NCBI GenBank assembly: GCA_018830105.1
Contig: JAHJTC010000010.1
Location: 124,001-188,000, forward strand
Direction of reading: 5' to 3'
Source of the DNA: Bacteroidota bacterium
GTDB taxonomy: Bacteria > Bacteroidota > Bacteroidia > Bacteroidales > F082
DNA length: 64,000 bases
In this document: positions 15,391 through 22,619 of the stretch, piece after piece
How the letters are laid out: the number at the start of each line of letters is the position of its first letter
How positions within the stretch are numbered: the stretch's first letter is position 1
Position numbers and translations under genes: made by a program
The notes under the pieces: generated by a model
What the model was told of the DNA's origin: nothing
Databases searched by the model: none
Seen by the model: only the letters and a program-made list of their open reading frames with translations

Positions 15391-16867
15391 AACGTGTTTT
15401 TCTCCAAATTTCTGAATACAATTCCGGCATAGCCTCAAAAAAAGAATAATAGTCATTTAAAAGTCCCTTGTGACTTTCGTTATTAAGGAAAGAACATTTC
15501 AATGATTGCTCATCATTTAGCATGTTTAAAAACAAACATTCTTTACATAAATTTACTCGAAAACAACTATTACATCTACCTTTCAGTTTCTCAAAATAGC
15601 CATTGTACATTTTGACTATTACTTTTGGTTCCAAATTTACAGTTCCACCTTGAACGTTTCCAAGGGCATATTGATGAGAAATAGCTTCGCATGGAAGTAT
15701 TTTGCCTTTTGCTGTTACAAACATTCTTTTGCTAAAAGGGTTGCAAGTTCCGGTTGGAAGGGAGTTCGAACTGGTATTGAAATTATACAAATCGTCTATC
15801 GCTGAAAAATGATTATTTGAATAGTTACGCAAAAACATATTATAGCTTAATGACTCGCCCGAAGACAGAAAACATCTTTTGTGCTCAGATTTCTTAAAAT
15901 CATAACTATGTCCATCATAATTAAAATTGTTTCCTGTCAACAAAGGGTTAACTTCAGATCCTTGAATAGATTTGTTAAACTCTCTCCATGCAAATTGCTG
16001 TGTTGATATATAATCATTCCTATCATGCAGTACTGCATTTAATAGCACATTACGTTCAAAATAATCAGGATGCTTTTCCTTTACCAAACGTAAGTTCTTA
16101 AAAACTATGTCAAAAGATTCTTTTCCATTCGGAAAAAGCCTGTAACTATTTGCAAAAGCCTCACCATCCAGGCTAATAGTGAGAGCGAAGTTGTTGTTTG
16201 AAATGAAATCGATGTATTTGTTTAGCAAAACACCATTTGTTGTCATATTAAATCTAAACGTTAAACCGGTATTTTTACTTACTTGGTTAATATACAAAAC
16301 AAACACTTCAATAAAACTGAAGTTCAACAAAGGCTCACCGCCAAAAAAACCTATAAAAATTTCCTTTTCAGGATTTTTATTTAACTTACTAAGCCATTTT
16401 GGAATAAGATAATCAACTATCGCTCTGGCATCTAAAATATTCAAATCAAGATTCACCCGCGAATCATGTGTGTTATAACTATCTCCATAGAAACAATATT
16501 TACATTGTAGATTACATCTTTCTGTGATTTCAAATACAATTGCCCTTAGGTTTGACAGTTCGTACTCTATATCAGATTCTTTCAGGCGAGCACCAATTAT
16601 TTGTTCATTATCAATGTTTTCAAAAAATCCGTGTTCCCGAAGAAATTCGTATTTCTTTTTGTAATATACCAACTTATCATTTTTGTTTTGATTTACTAAG
16701 TTGGTTGTTTCTTTTTTATCTACCAATTGATTTTCATTGTTTTGCATTTTGAGTTTTTGATCGTGTGTCAAACTACTCATTAAGGGATGAAAATTAATCG
16801 AATACTTTTTATTAAAGCTAAATAGATAGTTATTGTACTTAGTTGGAAAGGTAGTGTAATCAGGCAT
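15383..16867 (-). CDS. Radical SAM/SPASM peptide maturase, GG-Bacteroidales RiPP system
   Basis: 494 aa. Radical SAM motif CNLQCKYC (C118, C122, C125) after an N-terminal extension of ~110 residues that may bind the leader peptide; FFGGEPLLN is the GGE motif, FNMTTNG and ISLDGEA follow. The C terminus is a SPASM domain: GTCNPFSKRMFVTAKGKILPCE, then CNSCFRVNLCKECLF and a last Cys in LKCSFL. Expected to modify the Cys/Gly-rich cores encoded at 18218 and 19904. It begins 14 bp after the second peptidase stop. Chemistry (thioether or C-C crosslink) cannot be read from sequence; family I recall as TIGR04148. Confidence 0.9.
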   Translation of the reverse strand: MPDYTTFPTKYNNYLFSFNKKYSINFHPLMSSLTHDQKLKMQNNENQLVDKKETTNLVNQNKNDKLVYYKKKYEFLREHGFFENIDNEQIIGARLKESDIEYELSNLRAIVFEITERCNLQCKYCFYGDSYNTHDSRVNLDLNILDARAIVDYLIPKWLSKLNKNPEKEIFIGFFGGEPLLNFSFIEVFVLYINQVSKNTGLTFRFNMTTNGVLLNKYIDFISNNNFALTISLDGEAFANSYRLFPNGKESFDIVFKNLRLVKEKHPDYFERNVLLNAVLHDRNDYISTQQFAWREFNKSIQGSEVNPLLTGNNFNYDGHSYDFKKSEHKRCFLSSGESLSYNMFLRNYSNNHFSAIDDLYNFNTSSNSLPTGTCNPFSKRMFVTAKGKILPCEAISHQYALGNVQGGTVNLEPKVIVKMYNGYFEKLKGRCNSCFRVNLCKECLFLNMLNDEQSLKCSFLNNESHKGLLNDYYSFFEAMPELYSEIWRKTRYA

Positions 16868-16881
16868 CCTAAAGCTGGTGT

Positions 16882-18141
16882 TTAGTAATTCGTATTTATA
16901 AAATTCCTCAAATATGTATTCATATCAGCTCGCTTTATCTTTAATACTTCTTCAATACAGTTGAAGAATTGATCCTCGTTATCAGCTTTGCAGAGAAATA
17001 GGTCCTTTACTGTGTCATATCCACCCTGTTTGAATGCGATATCAACAATTGCAGCATGAATGGTGTATATTAATGGAGTTTGCATTTCATCATCCTTGTA
17101 ATGTTTCATTCTACCTATGTCTTTATCATCAACTGGATAACCAAACTTAAGAGTTCCATCCTCATTATAATAATAGCAAGTTAGGCTGCCGGAAAGATCT
17201 ATCCATGGGTTGGCATTCAGATATTTTTTTAATCTATCAATATGAAATTCATAGCTTTTCGCTAGCACACCCCCAAAGTATGTTGCAATTCCTTCCTCAA
17301 AATATGTGGTTTTTTCAACTAGGTAATAGTTCAACAAAAGATGTATGATCTCATGGAGGTCATCTTCTCCTGTTCCGCCACTTATAACAATATAATTACT
17401 ACTTAGTGCTCTTGCTTCTTTAATACTCAAACCGGAAATAAAATCTGTATCAGAGTGCTGAACACCAAACATTTCAGCAGCATCAGTAAAATTATCAGAC
17501 ACAATATAGTTAATTGAATCATTGAATTCGATTCCGAATCCCTCGTTGAAGGAATGTATTTTCGTTTGCATAGCAAGTGCTTTTTCTATATTGAACTTGT
17601 AGTCAACATTGTAATAATACCTGATTAAACCAAGTCTTTTTGTCTGTAGCTTAGATTTGTAAGATGTAAACGCGTTGGCAAGTTTATACCCCCCATCAGC
17701 TTGTTTTTTCACTGGGACAGTAATTATGTATGAGGGAATTCCCTTCCACATTTCCTCCGGATAGGCAATGAACATGGCTCTTAACTCAAACAAATTGCTA
17801 TCTCTCTTTACAATACCAAGCAGGTATTGTTTTTCCATGGGATAGAAAACGTTTCCACTACTTCTTTTAAAAGAATAATATAAATCCGGAAAAGTGTATA
17901 TGTTTATTTCTTCGTCATCCCAATATTTCTGTAGGCTATTAGGAAATTCATTTAAGATATAGCTGTTTTTGGCACTATAATAATTGAGTTCATCCAGATA
18001 ACTTTCCCACAGCAGATAAATATCTTTAAAACCTGAAAATGTTGTATCTACAAGAGGGCTAATAATCGTTTGAGGGCGTTTTTGGGCAACACCTAAAAAA
18101 GTTAATAGCAAACTAATATAAAGGACAATTATCTTTTTCAT
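16882..18141 (-). CDS. Secreted HExxH (gluzincin-like) peptidase paired with GG-type RiPP precursor, copy B
   Basis: 419 aa. Signal peptide MKKIIVLYISLLLTFLGVAQ. Zinc motif HEIIH (in EDDLHEIIHLLL) followed ~17 residues later by FEEGIATYFGG, whose Glu is the expected third zinc ligand of gluzincins. The N-terminal ~220 residues are unassigned (TIISPLVDTTFSGFKDIYLLWESYL). Strongly similar over its whole length to the protein at 18572-19831. Encoded 76 bp after its own precursor gene, so likely co-expressed. Being exported, it could trim the peptide after C39 cleavage, or protect the producer by degrading it. No family name recognised with certainty. Confidence 0.82.
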   Translation of the reverse strand: MKKIIVLYISLLLTFLGVAQKRPQTIISPLVDTTFSGFKDIYLLWESYLDELNYYSAKNSYILNEFPNSLQKYWDDEEINIYTFPDLYYSFKRSSGNVFYPMEKQYLLGIVKRDSNLFELRAMFIAYPEEMWKGIPSYIITVPVKKQADGGYKLANAFTSYKSKLQTKRLGLIRYYYNVDYKFNIEKALAMQTKIHSFNEGFGIEFNDSINYIVSDNFTDAAEMFGVQHSDTDFISGLSIKEARALSSNYIVISGGTGEDDLHEIIHLLLNYYLVEKTTYFEEGIATYFGGVLAKSYEFHIDRLKKYLNANPWIDLSGSLTCYYYNEDGTLKFGYPVDDKDIGRMKHYKDDEMQTPLIYTIHAAIVDIAFKQGGYDTVKDLFLCKADNEDQFFNCIEEVLKIKRADMNTYLRNFINTNY

Positions 18142-18168
18142 TTTTAAAACAATAGTAAGTATTACAAT

Positions 18169-18208
18169 AGGAGTAAAAATCCTCTATGTCTATAGGACTT
18201 TTACTCCT
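18169..18208 (-). promoter_or_regulatory. Stem-loop after RiPP precursor B
   Basis: Arms AGGAGTAAAAATCCT and AGGACTTTTACTCCT form a ~15-bp near-perfect stem with a short loop, starting 9 bp past the precursor stop and before the peptidase gene. Sequence unrelated to the other two post-precursor hairpins, position the same. Confidence 0.75.
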
Positions 18209-18217
18209 AATTATGAA

Positions 18218-18415
18218 TTAATACTCAAGATTATTTTTTGGGCCGGTAACTCCTGCACTTTGACGGTTTGACTGTGTTTGATCATGAATGGTGCCAGCCT
18301 CACCGCAATCACAACTACAGCTACAAGCTGGTGTTGTACCACCACCACCTTCTTCACCACCTTTGATTTGACTTAATGCATTGTGAGACAAATTGATTAA
18401 TTTTAAGTTTTTCAT
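18218..18415 (-). CDS. GG-Bacteroidales radical-SAM RiPP precursor, copy B
   Basis: 65 aa. Leader 1-20 (MKNLKLINLSHNALSQIKGG) has L9 (-12), L14 (-7), I17 (-4) and GG at -2/-1. The core opens EEGGGG and carries alternating cysteines ACSCSCDCG, then a polar tail ending VTGPKNNLEY. Leader differs from copy A at one position; in the core the segment after CDCG differs (EAGTIHDQTQ against SGDTTYQQTY). The alternating C-x-C-x-C-x-C motif is the obvious target of the radical SAM enzyme. Family I recall as TIGR04149 natural product precursors. Confidence 0.9.
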   Translation of the reverse strand: MKNLKLINLSHNALSQIKGGEEGGGGTTPACSCSCDCGEAGTIHDQTQSNRQSAGVTGPKNNLEY

Positions 18416-18571
18416 CGTTTGAAAAGTTTAATTGAAAATAATTGAAACTGTAAAAAATAAATAGAGTTCACCAATTAACTATCGACGGGCCACCTCAGTC
18501 GAACATATCCTTCCAATTTGAATAATAATTTACTGCGTAAAATTCGAAACAAGACATTTGTATATTTGTAT

Positions 18572-19831
18572 TTAGTAATTTTCATTTATAAAATTTCTCA
18601 AATAAGTATTCACATCAGCCCGTTTTATCTTTAATACTTCCTCAATACAGTTGTAGAATTGATCCTCGTTATCGGCTTTGCAGAGAAATAGATCTTTTAC
18701 TGTGGCATATTCACCCTGTTTGAATGCAATATCAACAATAGCTGCGTGGATTGCATAAATAATATTTGACTTCATTTCTTTATCATTAAAGTACTGACGA
18801 TTATATGAAGTTCCTTCGGGGGGATTGCCAAAATGGATACCGTTATTCTCATCATAGTAATAGCCTGTCAAGCTCCCGGAGAGGTCAATCCATGTATTTT
18901 CATGAAGGTAAGTTTTCAATCTTCTAATATGAAATGGGTATTCGTGAGTTAATGAACCTCCAAAATAAGTTGCAATTCCTTCCTCGTACCAATGATACAT
19001 ACTACTTATGTTAACTTTGGCAAGCATTAGATGAATTATTTCATGAAAATGATCTTCACCAATGCCACCACTTACAACCATATTATTGGTTTTAAGAGCT
19101 CTTGCTTCATAATAACTCAAACCAGACAAGAAATCCATATCAAAATGTTGAACGCCAAACCATTCAGCAGCAACAGTCATATTATCTGATAGAATATATG
19201 TAATTGAGTCGTTAAAAAAAATACCAAATCCCTCATTAAAGGCTTGTATTTTTGTTTGCATTGCAAGTGCTTTTTCTGTATTGAACTCGTAGTCACGATC
19301 GAAATAGTACCTGATTAAACCGAGTCTTTTTGTCTGTAGCTTAGATTTGTGAGACGTAAACGCATTGGTAAGCTTAAACCCACCATCTGTTTGTTGTTTC
19401 ACCGGGACAGTAATTATGTATGAAGGGATTCCCTTCCACACTTCCTCCGGATAAAAGATGAACATTGATCTCAACTCAAACAAATATTCATCTCTTTTTA
19501 CAATGCCAAGTAGGTATTGTTTCTCCATTGGATAGAAAACGTTTCCGTATCCCCGTTTAAATGAATAAAATAAATCTGGAAAATCATATAACTCTAACTC
19601 CTTTTGATCCCAGTATTTTTGCAAAGGATCAGGAAAATTGTTTAAGATGTAGCTTTGTCTGGCACTGTAATGATTAAGTTCATCCAGATAACTTTCCCAC
19701 AGTTGATAAATCTCTTTAAACCCTGAAAATGTTGTGTCAACGAAAGGACTGATAATGGTTTGAGGTCTTTTTTGGGCAATTGCAGATATTGAAACTAGCA
19801 AGCCTATTAGTAAAACATACAGTTTTTTCAT
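18572..19831 (-). CDS. Secreted HExxH (gluzincin-like) peptidase paired with GG-type RiPP precursor, copy A
   Basis: 419 aa, the same length as copy B. Signal peptide MKKLYVLLIGLLVSISAIAQ. Zinc motif HEIIH in EDHFHEIIHLML and third ligand in YEEGIATYFGG. Conserved with copy B across both the N-terminal region and the C-terminal FKQGEYATVKDLFLCKAD segment. Follows its precursor gene by 72 bp. The pair is a tandem duplicate of the precursor-peptidase unit; divergence is spread over the gene, suggesting both copies remain under selection. Confidence 0.82.
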   Translation of the reverse strand: MKKLYVLLIGLLVSISAIAQKRPQTIISPFVDTTFSGFKEIYQLWESYLDELNHYSARQSYILNNFPDPLQKYWDQKELELYDFPDLFYSFKRGYGNVFYPMEKQYLLGIVKRDEYLFELRSMFIFYPEEVWKGIPSYIITVPVKQQTDGGFKLTNAFTSHKSKLQTKRLGLIRYYFDRDYEFNTEKALAMQTKIQAFNEGFGIFFNDSITYILSDNMTVAAEWFGVQHFDMDFLSGLSYYEARALKTNNMVVSGGIGEDHFHEIIHLMLAKVNISSMYHWYEEGIATYFGGSLTHEYPFHIRRLKTYLHENTWIDLSGSLTGYYYDENNGIHFGNPPEGTSYNRQYFNDKEMKSNIIYAIHAAIVDIAFKQGEYATVKDLFLCKADNEDQFYNCIEEVLKIKRADVNTYLRNFINENY

Positions 19832-19857
19832 AAAACTAATAAATTGTAAAATAATGA

Positions 19858-19897
19858 ATTCCGGTTTAGAACCTATAGTAGGTTCTTAAACCGGAAT
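19858..19897 (-). promoter_or_regulatory. Stem-loop after RiPP precursor A
   Basis: ATTCCGGTTTAGAACCT (19858-19874) pairs with the segment ending at 19897, an almost perfect 17-bp stem with a tiny loop, 6 bp past the precursor stop. Very stable; likely a 3' stabiliser or partial terminator setting precursor in excess of peptidase and maturase. Confidence 0.8.
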
Positions 19898-19903
19898 ATA
19901 ACA

Positions 19904-20101
19904 TCAATATTGAAGGCCGTTTTTAGGGCCGGTAACTGCTGCGCTTTGACGGTTTGAATATGTTTGTTGATAGGTAGTATCACCTGAGCCGCAATCACAA
20001 CTGCAGCTACAAGCTGGTGCTGTACCACCGCCACCTTCTTCACCACCTTTGATTTGACTTAATGCATTTTGAGACAAATTGATTAATTTTAAGTTTTTCA
20101 T
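19904..20101 (-). CDS. GG-Bacteroidales radical-SAM RiPP precursor, copy A
   Basis: 65 aa with leader MKNLKLINLSQNALSQIKGG and core EEGGGGTAPACSCSCDCG followed by SGDTTYQQTY and VTGPKNGLQY. C39-type leader with L9, L14, I17, GG. First gene of the island in transcription order, about 50 nt after a leader hairpin and 80 nt after the duplicated module. Conservation of leader and Cys motif but change of the following ten residues suggests diversification of the product. Confidence 0.9.
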   Translation of the reverse strand: MKNLKLINLSQNALSQIKGGEEGGGGTAPACSCSCDCGSGDTTYQQTYSNRQSAAVTGPKNGLQY

Positions 20102-20151
20102 CGTTTGAAAAGTTTAATTGGAAATAATAATTGGAAAAAAAATAAGGATCC

Positions 20152-20174
20152 GCCGTCAATAGAAAATTGACGGC
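20152..20174 (-). promoter_or_regulatory. Leader hairpin upstream of RiPP precursor A
   Basis: GCCGTCAAT (20152-20160) pairs with ATTGACGGC (20166-20174), a perfect 9-bp stem with a 5-nt loop. On the transcribed strand an eight-U run (20135-20142) follows after about nine bases, terminator-like but spaced too far for a classical one. Attenuation is possible. Confidence 0.5.
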
Positions 20175-20204
20175 AGTCATCGATCGAACTTATTCTTCCC
20201 CAGC

Positions 20205-20245
20205 CAAAAGATATATTTTGTTGTGCAACACCGCACAAACTGTTT
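20205..20245 (-). promoter_or_regulatory. Candidate promoter of the GG-type RiPP operon
   Basis: Minus strand TTTG followed after about 20-22 bases by TATATCTTTTGG, near TAnnTTTG. It is at the same place in the module as the candidate at 13387-13422, and conserved with it. Confidence 0.4.
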
Positions 20246-20648
20246 GCGAAATAAAAGGGTGTGAGTATGATCGTGTGTACAGCCAACAAACATCCGGATG
20301 ATGCCTGTAAGCCACTTCTGCCCGGTATTTATTAGGGGGGGGGGTAATAGATTGTATATCAGTATTATACAAAAGTTTGATTATAAAACCAACCAGTCTG
20401 ACAAACAATTTGTTTGGGGCAGATATACTTAGTGGGTAAGTGCTGGCTGTTTTCATGGCTTTGTTTTCGGCTTTAAAAATAGAAACATCTTTTTAAAAAA
20501 GCAAAATTATTCTTTGCCAGATGTTTCTTTTTTTATGGAGCAAATTTCTTGATCAGCCTGTTTATAGGGCATTGCAATGCTATTTTAAATGGATATAAAT
20601 TAAGAGTTGGTGGTTTTAGTGGGCGATGGAGTAGGACAGCACTAAGGC

Positions 20649-20731
20649 GGCCAGCTGGTAGTAGCTGATTTTCACGCACATGGTTCGGAAGCCGTTTTTT
20701 TCGGCAGTATTGCTGATGCCCAGCAGCGAAA
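20649..20731 (-). pseudogene. Short remnant of a C39 peptidase coding sequence
   Basis: About 83 bp that align with the inner part of the 13801-14058 fragment and with the exporter near 9664-9745 (KISY, EKNGF-like, ISNTAEK-like residues). The upstream, Cys-encoding part is missing. From 20732 to 20872 the sequence loses similarity and I see no feature before the ABC ATPase stop. Confidence 0.65.
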
Positions 20732-20872
20732 AAATATTACTATTGACCATAAAAGCCCCAGTCTTAATCCATAACCTATATTAAATTAATGACACATTTC
20801 CAGGCTCACAACTTACAAAGTCCCACCTTTATTAAGCAGTCTCAGTGCGGAAGACAGCGCTAATCCTTAAAA

Positions 20873-21685
20873 TCATACATACTGTTCGGCCAAAAGCTGC
20901 ATCACACTTTCATCAAACAACTCTTTTTTCTGCACCCTGTCGAAGGTGTCCAGCAAATCAGGCACGCGGATCCGTTTTTTATCTTCTTTTTGGTAGTCTT
21001 CAACAATTTGGCCGCGATGCATCATTACAATACGATCGGGTAGTTCTATGGCTTGCTGCATCGAATGGGTCACCATAAGCGCCGTTAGCTTTTCGTCCCT
21101 GATGATTTGCCGGGTGAGTTCGGCAACTTTGGCAGCACTTTTGGGATCGAGGGCTGCGGTATGCTCGTCGAGCAAGAGCAATTTAGGTTTTAACCAGGTT
21201 GCCATAAGCAGCGTTAGTGCCTGTCGCTGGCCGCCCGAAAGTGTCCCGATAGGATTGTCGAGCCGGTCTTCCAAACCCATTTTCAGCATACAAACCTTAT
21301 CGGCTATTTCTTTTTTAGCTTGTGTGGTAACAGCTCTGGTCAATGGCCTTGATTGTCCACGGCGCATGGCCATCACGATATTTTCGGCTATGCTCATCTC
21401 TGCCGCAGTGCCCGCAAAAGGATTTTGAAAAACCCTGCCGATCAGTTTGGCGCGCTGATATTCTGTCCATCCTCCGATGGCAGTGCCATCAACCGTGATC
21501 ACTCCATTGTCGGGCACAAAAGTGCCGGCAACAGCATTGAGCAGCGTACTTTTTCCCGATCCGTTGGTGCCGATGATACAGGTAAAGCTGCCGGCTTCGA
21601 GCGTTAAATCTACATTTCTCAAGGCCTTTACTTCATTGATGGTGTTTGGAAAGAAGGTCTTACTGAGTCCTTTGATGCTAAGCAT
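20873..21685 (-). CDS. ABC transporter ATP-binding protein (PF04392-type importer)
   Basis: 270 aa from ATG 21685; Walker A IIGTNGSGKST, signature LSGGQRQAL, Walker B LLLLDEHTAALD, H-loop MVTHSM. Its start overlaps the permease stop by 8 bp. Belongs to the importer group whose binding proteins are ABC_sub_bind (PF04392), for which substrates such as tryptophan or tyrosine are known in a few cases; the substrate here is unknown. Last gene of the eight-gene signalling-transport operon. Confidence 0.92.
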   Translation of the reverse strand: MLSIKGLSKTFFPNTINEVKALRNVDLTLEAGSFTCIIGTNGSGKSTLLNAVAGTFVPDNGVITVDGTAIGGWTEYQRAKLIGRVFQNPFAGTAAEMSIAENIVMAMRRGQSRPLTRAVTTQAKKEIADKVCMLKMGLEDRLDNPIGTLSGGQRQALTLLMATWLKPKLLLLDEHTAALDPKSAAKVAELTRQIIRDEKLTALMVTHSMQQAIELPDRIVMMHRGQIVEDYQKEDKKRIRVPDLLDTFDRVQKKELFDESVMQLLAEQYV

Positions 21686-22619
21686 GTTTTCTGGATTTAA
21701 ATATTTTTTGGGAGTATGATTTAAAGAATCCGGGAGCAACAAGCGCAGCGAAAACAAATGCAGCTGTAACAAGCTTCAAGTCGTTTGGATTCAATCCCCA
21801 GCGCAGCGCGATAGCGATGAGTAACCGAAACAAAATTGTTCCTAAAATGGCTCCTGCTATCGTTACTCCAATGCCGGGTTTGCCTACCAAAGCTTCTCCA
21901 ATGATGATACTTGCTAATCCCCAAACCATCATCCCGATACCCATCTGCACATCAGCAAAACCCTGATATTGAGCCAATAGAGATCCTGAAAGCGCAACCA
22001 AACCATTGGATAAGGCCAGACTGAAAATGATCATCTTGTTATTGTTTACGCCTTGGGCACGAACCATTTGTACATTGTTGCCAGTTGCTCGCAGAACCGT
22101 GCCAAAATGGGTAAGCAAAAATCGGTACAGCAGCCAGCTGATCAAAACAACAAGGATCAGACTGCTGAAAAAAACCGCGAGATCGATCAGGGAAACCTGC
22201 CAGCCAGACAACAGCATTTTTGTTTCGCCTCCGGAAGCCTGCAACAACAGCTGCTCCGGCATATCCGAAACGGTTTTGGTGTCAAGCATGGGGATATTAC
22301 TCCGACCCATGATACGCAGATTTATAGAATACAGGGCTGTCATCATCAATATTCCGGCGAGAATCTCTTGGATTTTGAATTTGGTGTATAGAATTCCTGT
22401 CAGGGATCCGGCCAGCATTCCTGCCAGAAAAGCCACCAATGATGCCAGCCAGGGCGACCAGCCGGCCATAATCAGTACAGCGGTTGTTGAGGCACCAAGT
22501 GTAATGGAGCCATCCACGGTAATATCGGTAAACTTGATCATCTTAAAACTGATCAGCATGCCAACCGATAGCAGCGAAAGAATTAGTCCGATAGTAAAAG
22601 CGCCAATTATCAAATTCAT
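21678..22619 (-). CDS. ABC transporter permease (BPD_transp_2 family)
   Basis: 313 aa from ATG 22619, which overlaps the upstream stop as ATGA. About eight to nine hydrophobic helices; ITVDGSITLGASTTAVLI and MVWGLASIIIGEALVG are typical of the branched-chain/sugar-type permease fold used by PF04392 importers. Encoded between the STAS-fusion protein and the ATPase, so the transporter and its regulators are translationally coupled. Confidence 0.9.
   Translation of the reverse strand: MNLIIGAFTIGLILSLLSVGMLISFKMIKFTDITVDGSITLGASTTAVLIMAGWSPWLASLVAFLAGMLAGSLTGILYTKFKIQEILAGILMMTALYSINLRIMGRSNIPMLDTKTVSDMPEQLLLQASGGETKMLLSGWQVSLIDLAVFFSSLILVVLISWLLYRFLLTHFGTVLRATGNNVQMVRAQGVNNNKMIIFSLALSNGLVALSGSLLAQYQGFADVQMGIGMMVWGLASIIIGEALVGKPGIGVTIAGAILGTILFRLLIAIALRWGLNPNDLKLVTAAFVFAALVAPGFFKSYSQKIFKSRKHA

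Larger units (their letters stand above)
20180..20731 (-). repeat. Duplicated RiPP promoter module, copy 2
   Basis: Counterpart of 13362-13916. It carries the TGTTG-TG-CAACA inverted repeat (20219-20230), a 10-G run (20335-20344) and the end of a C39 coding remnant. A short echo of its precursor-proximal end is visible at about 18486-18512, upstream of precursor B, suggesting a third, mostly deleted copy. Confidence 0.85.
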
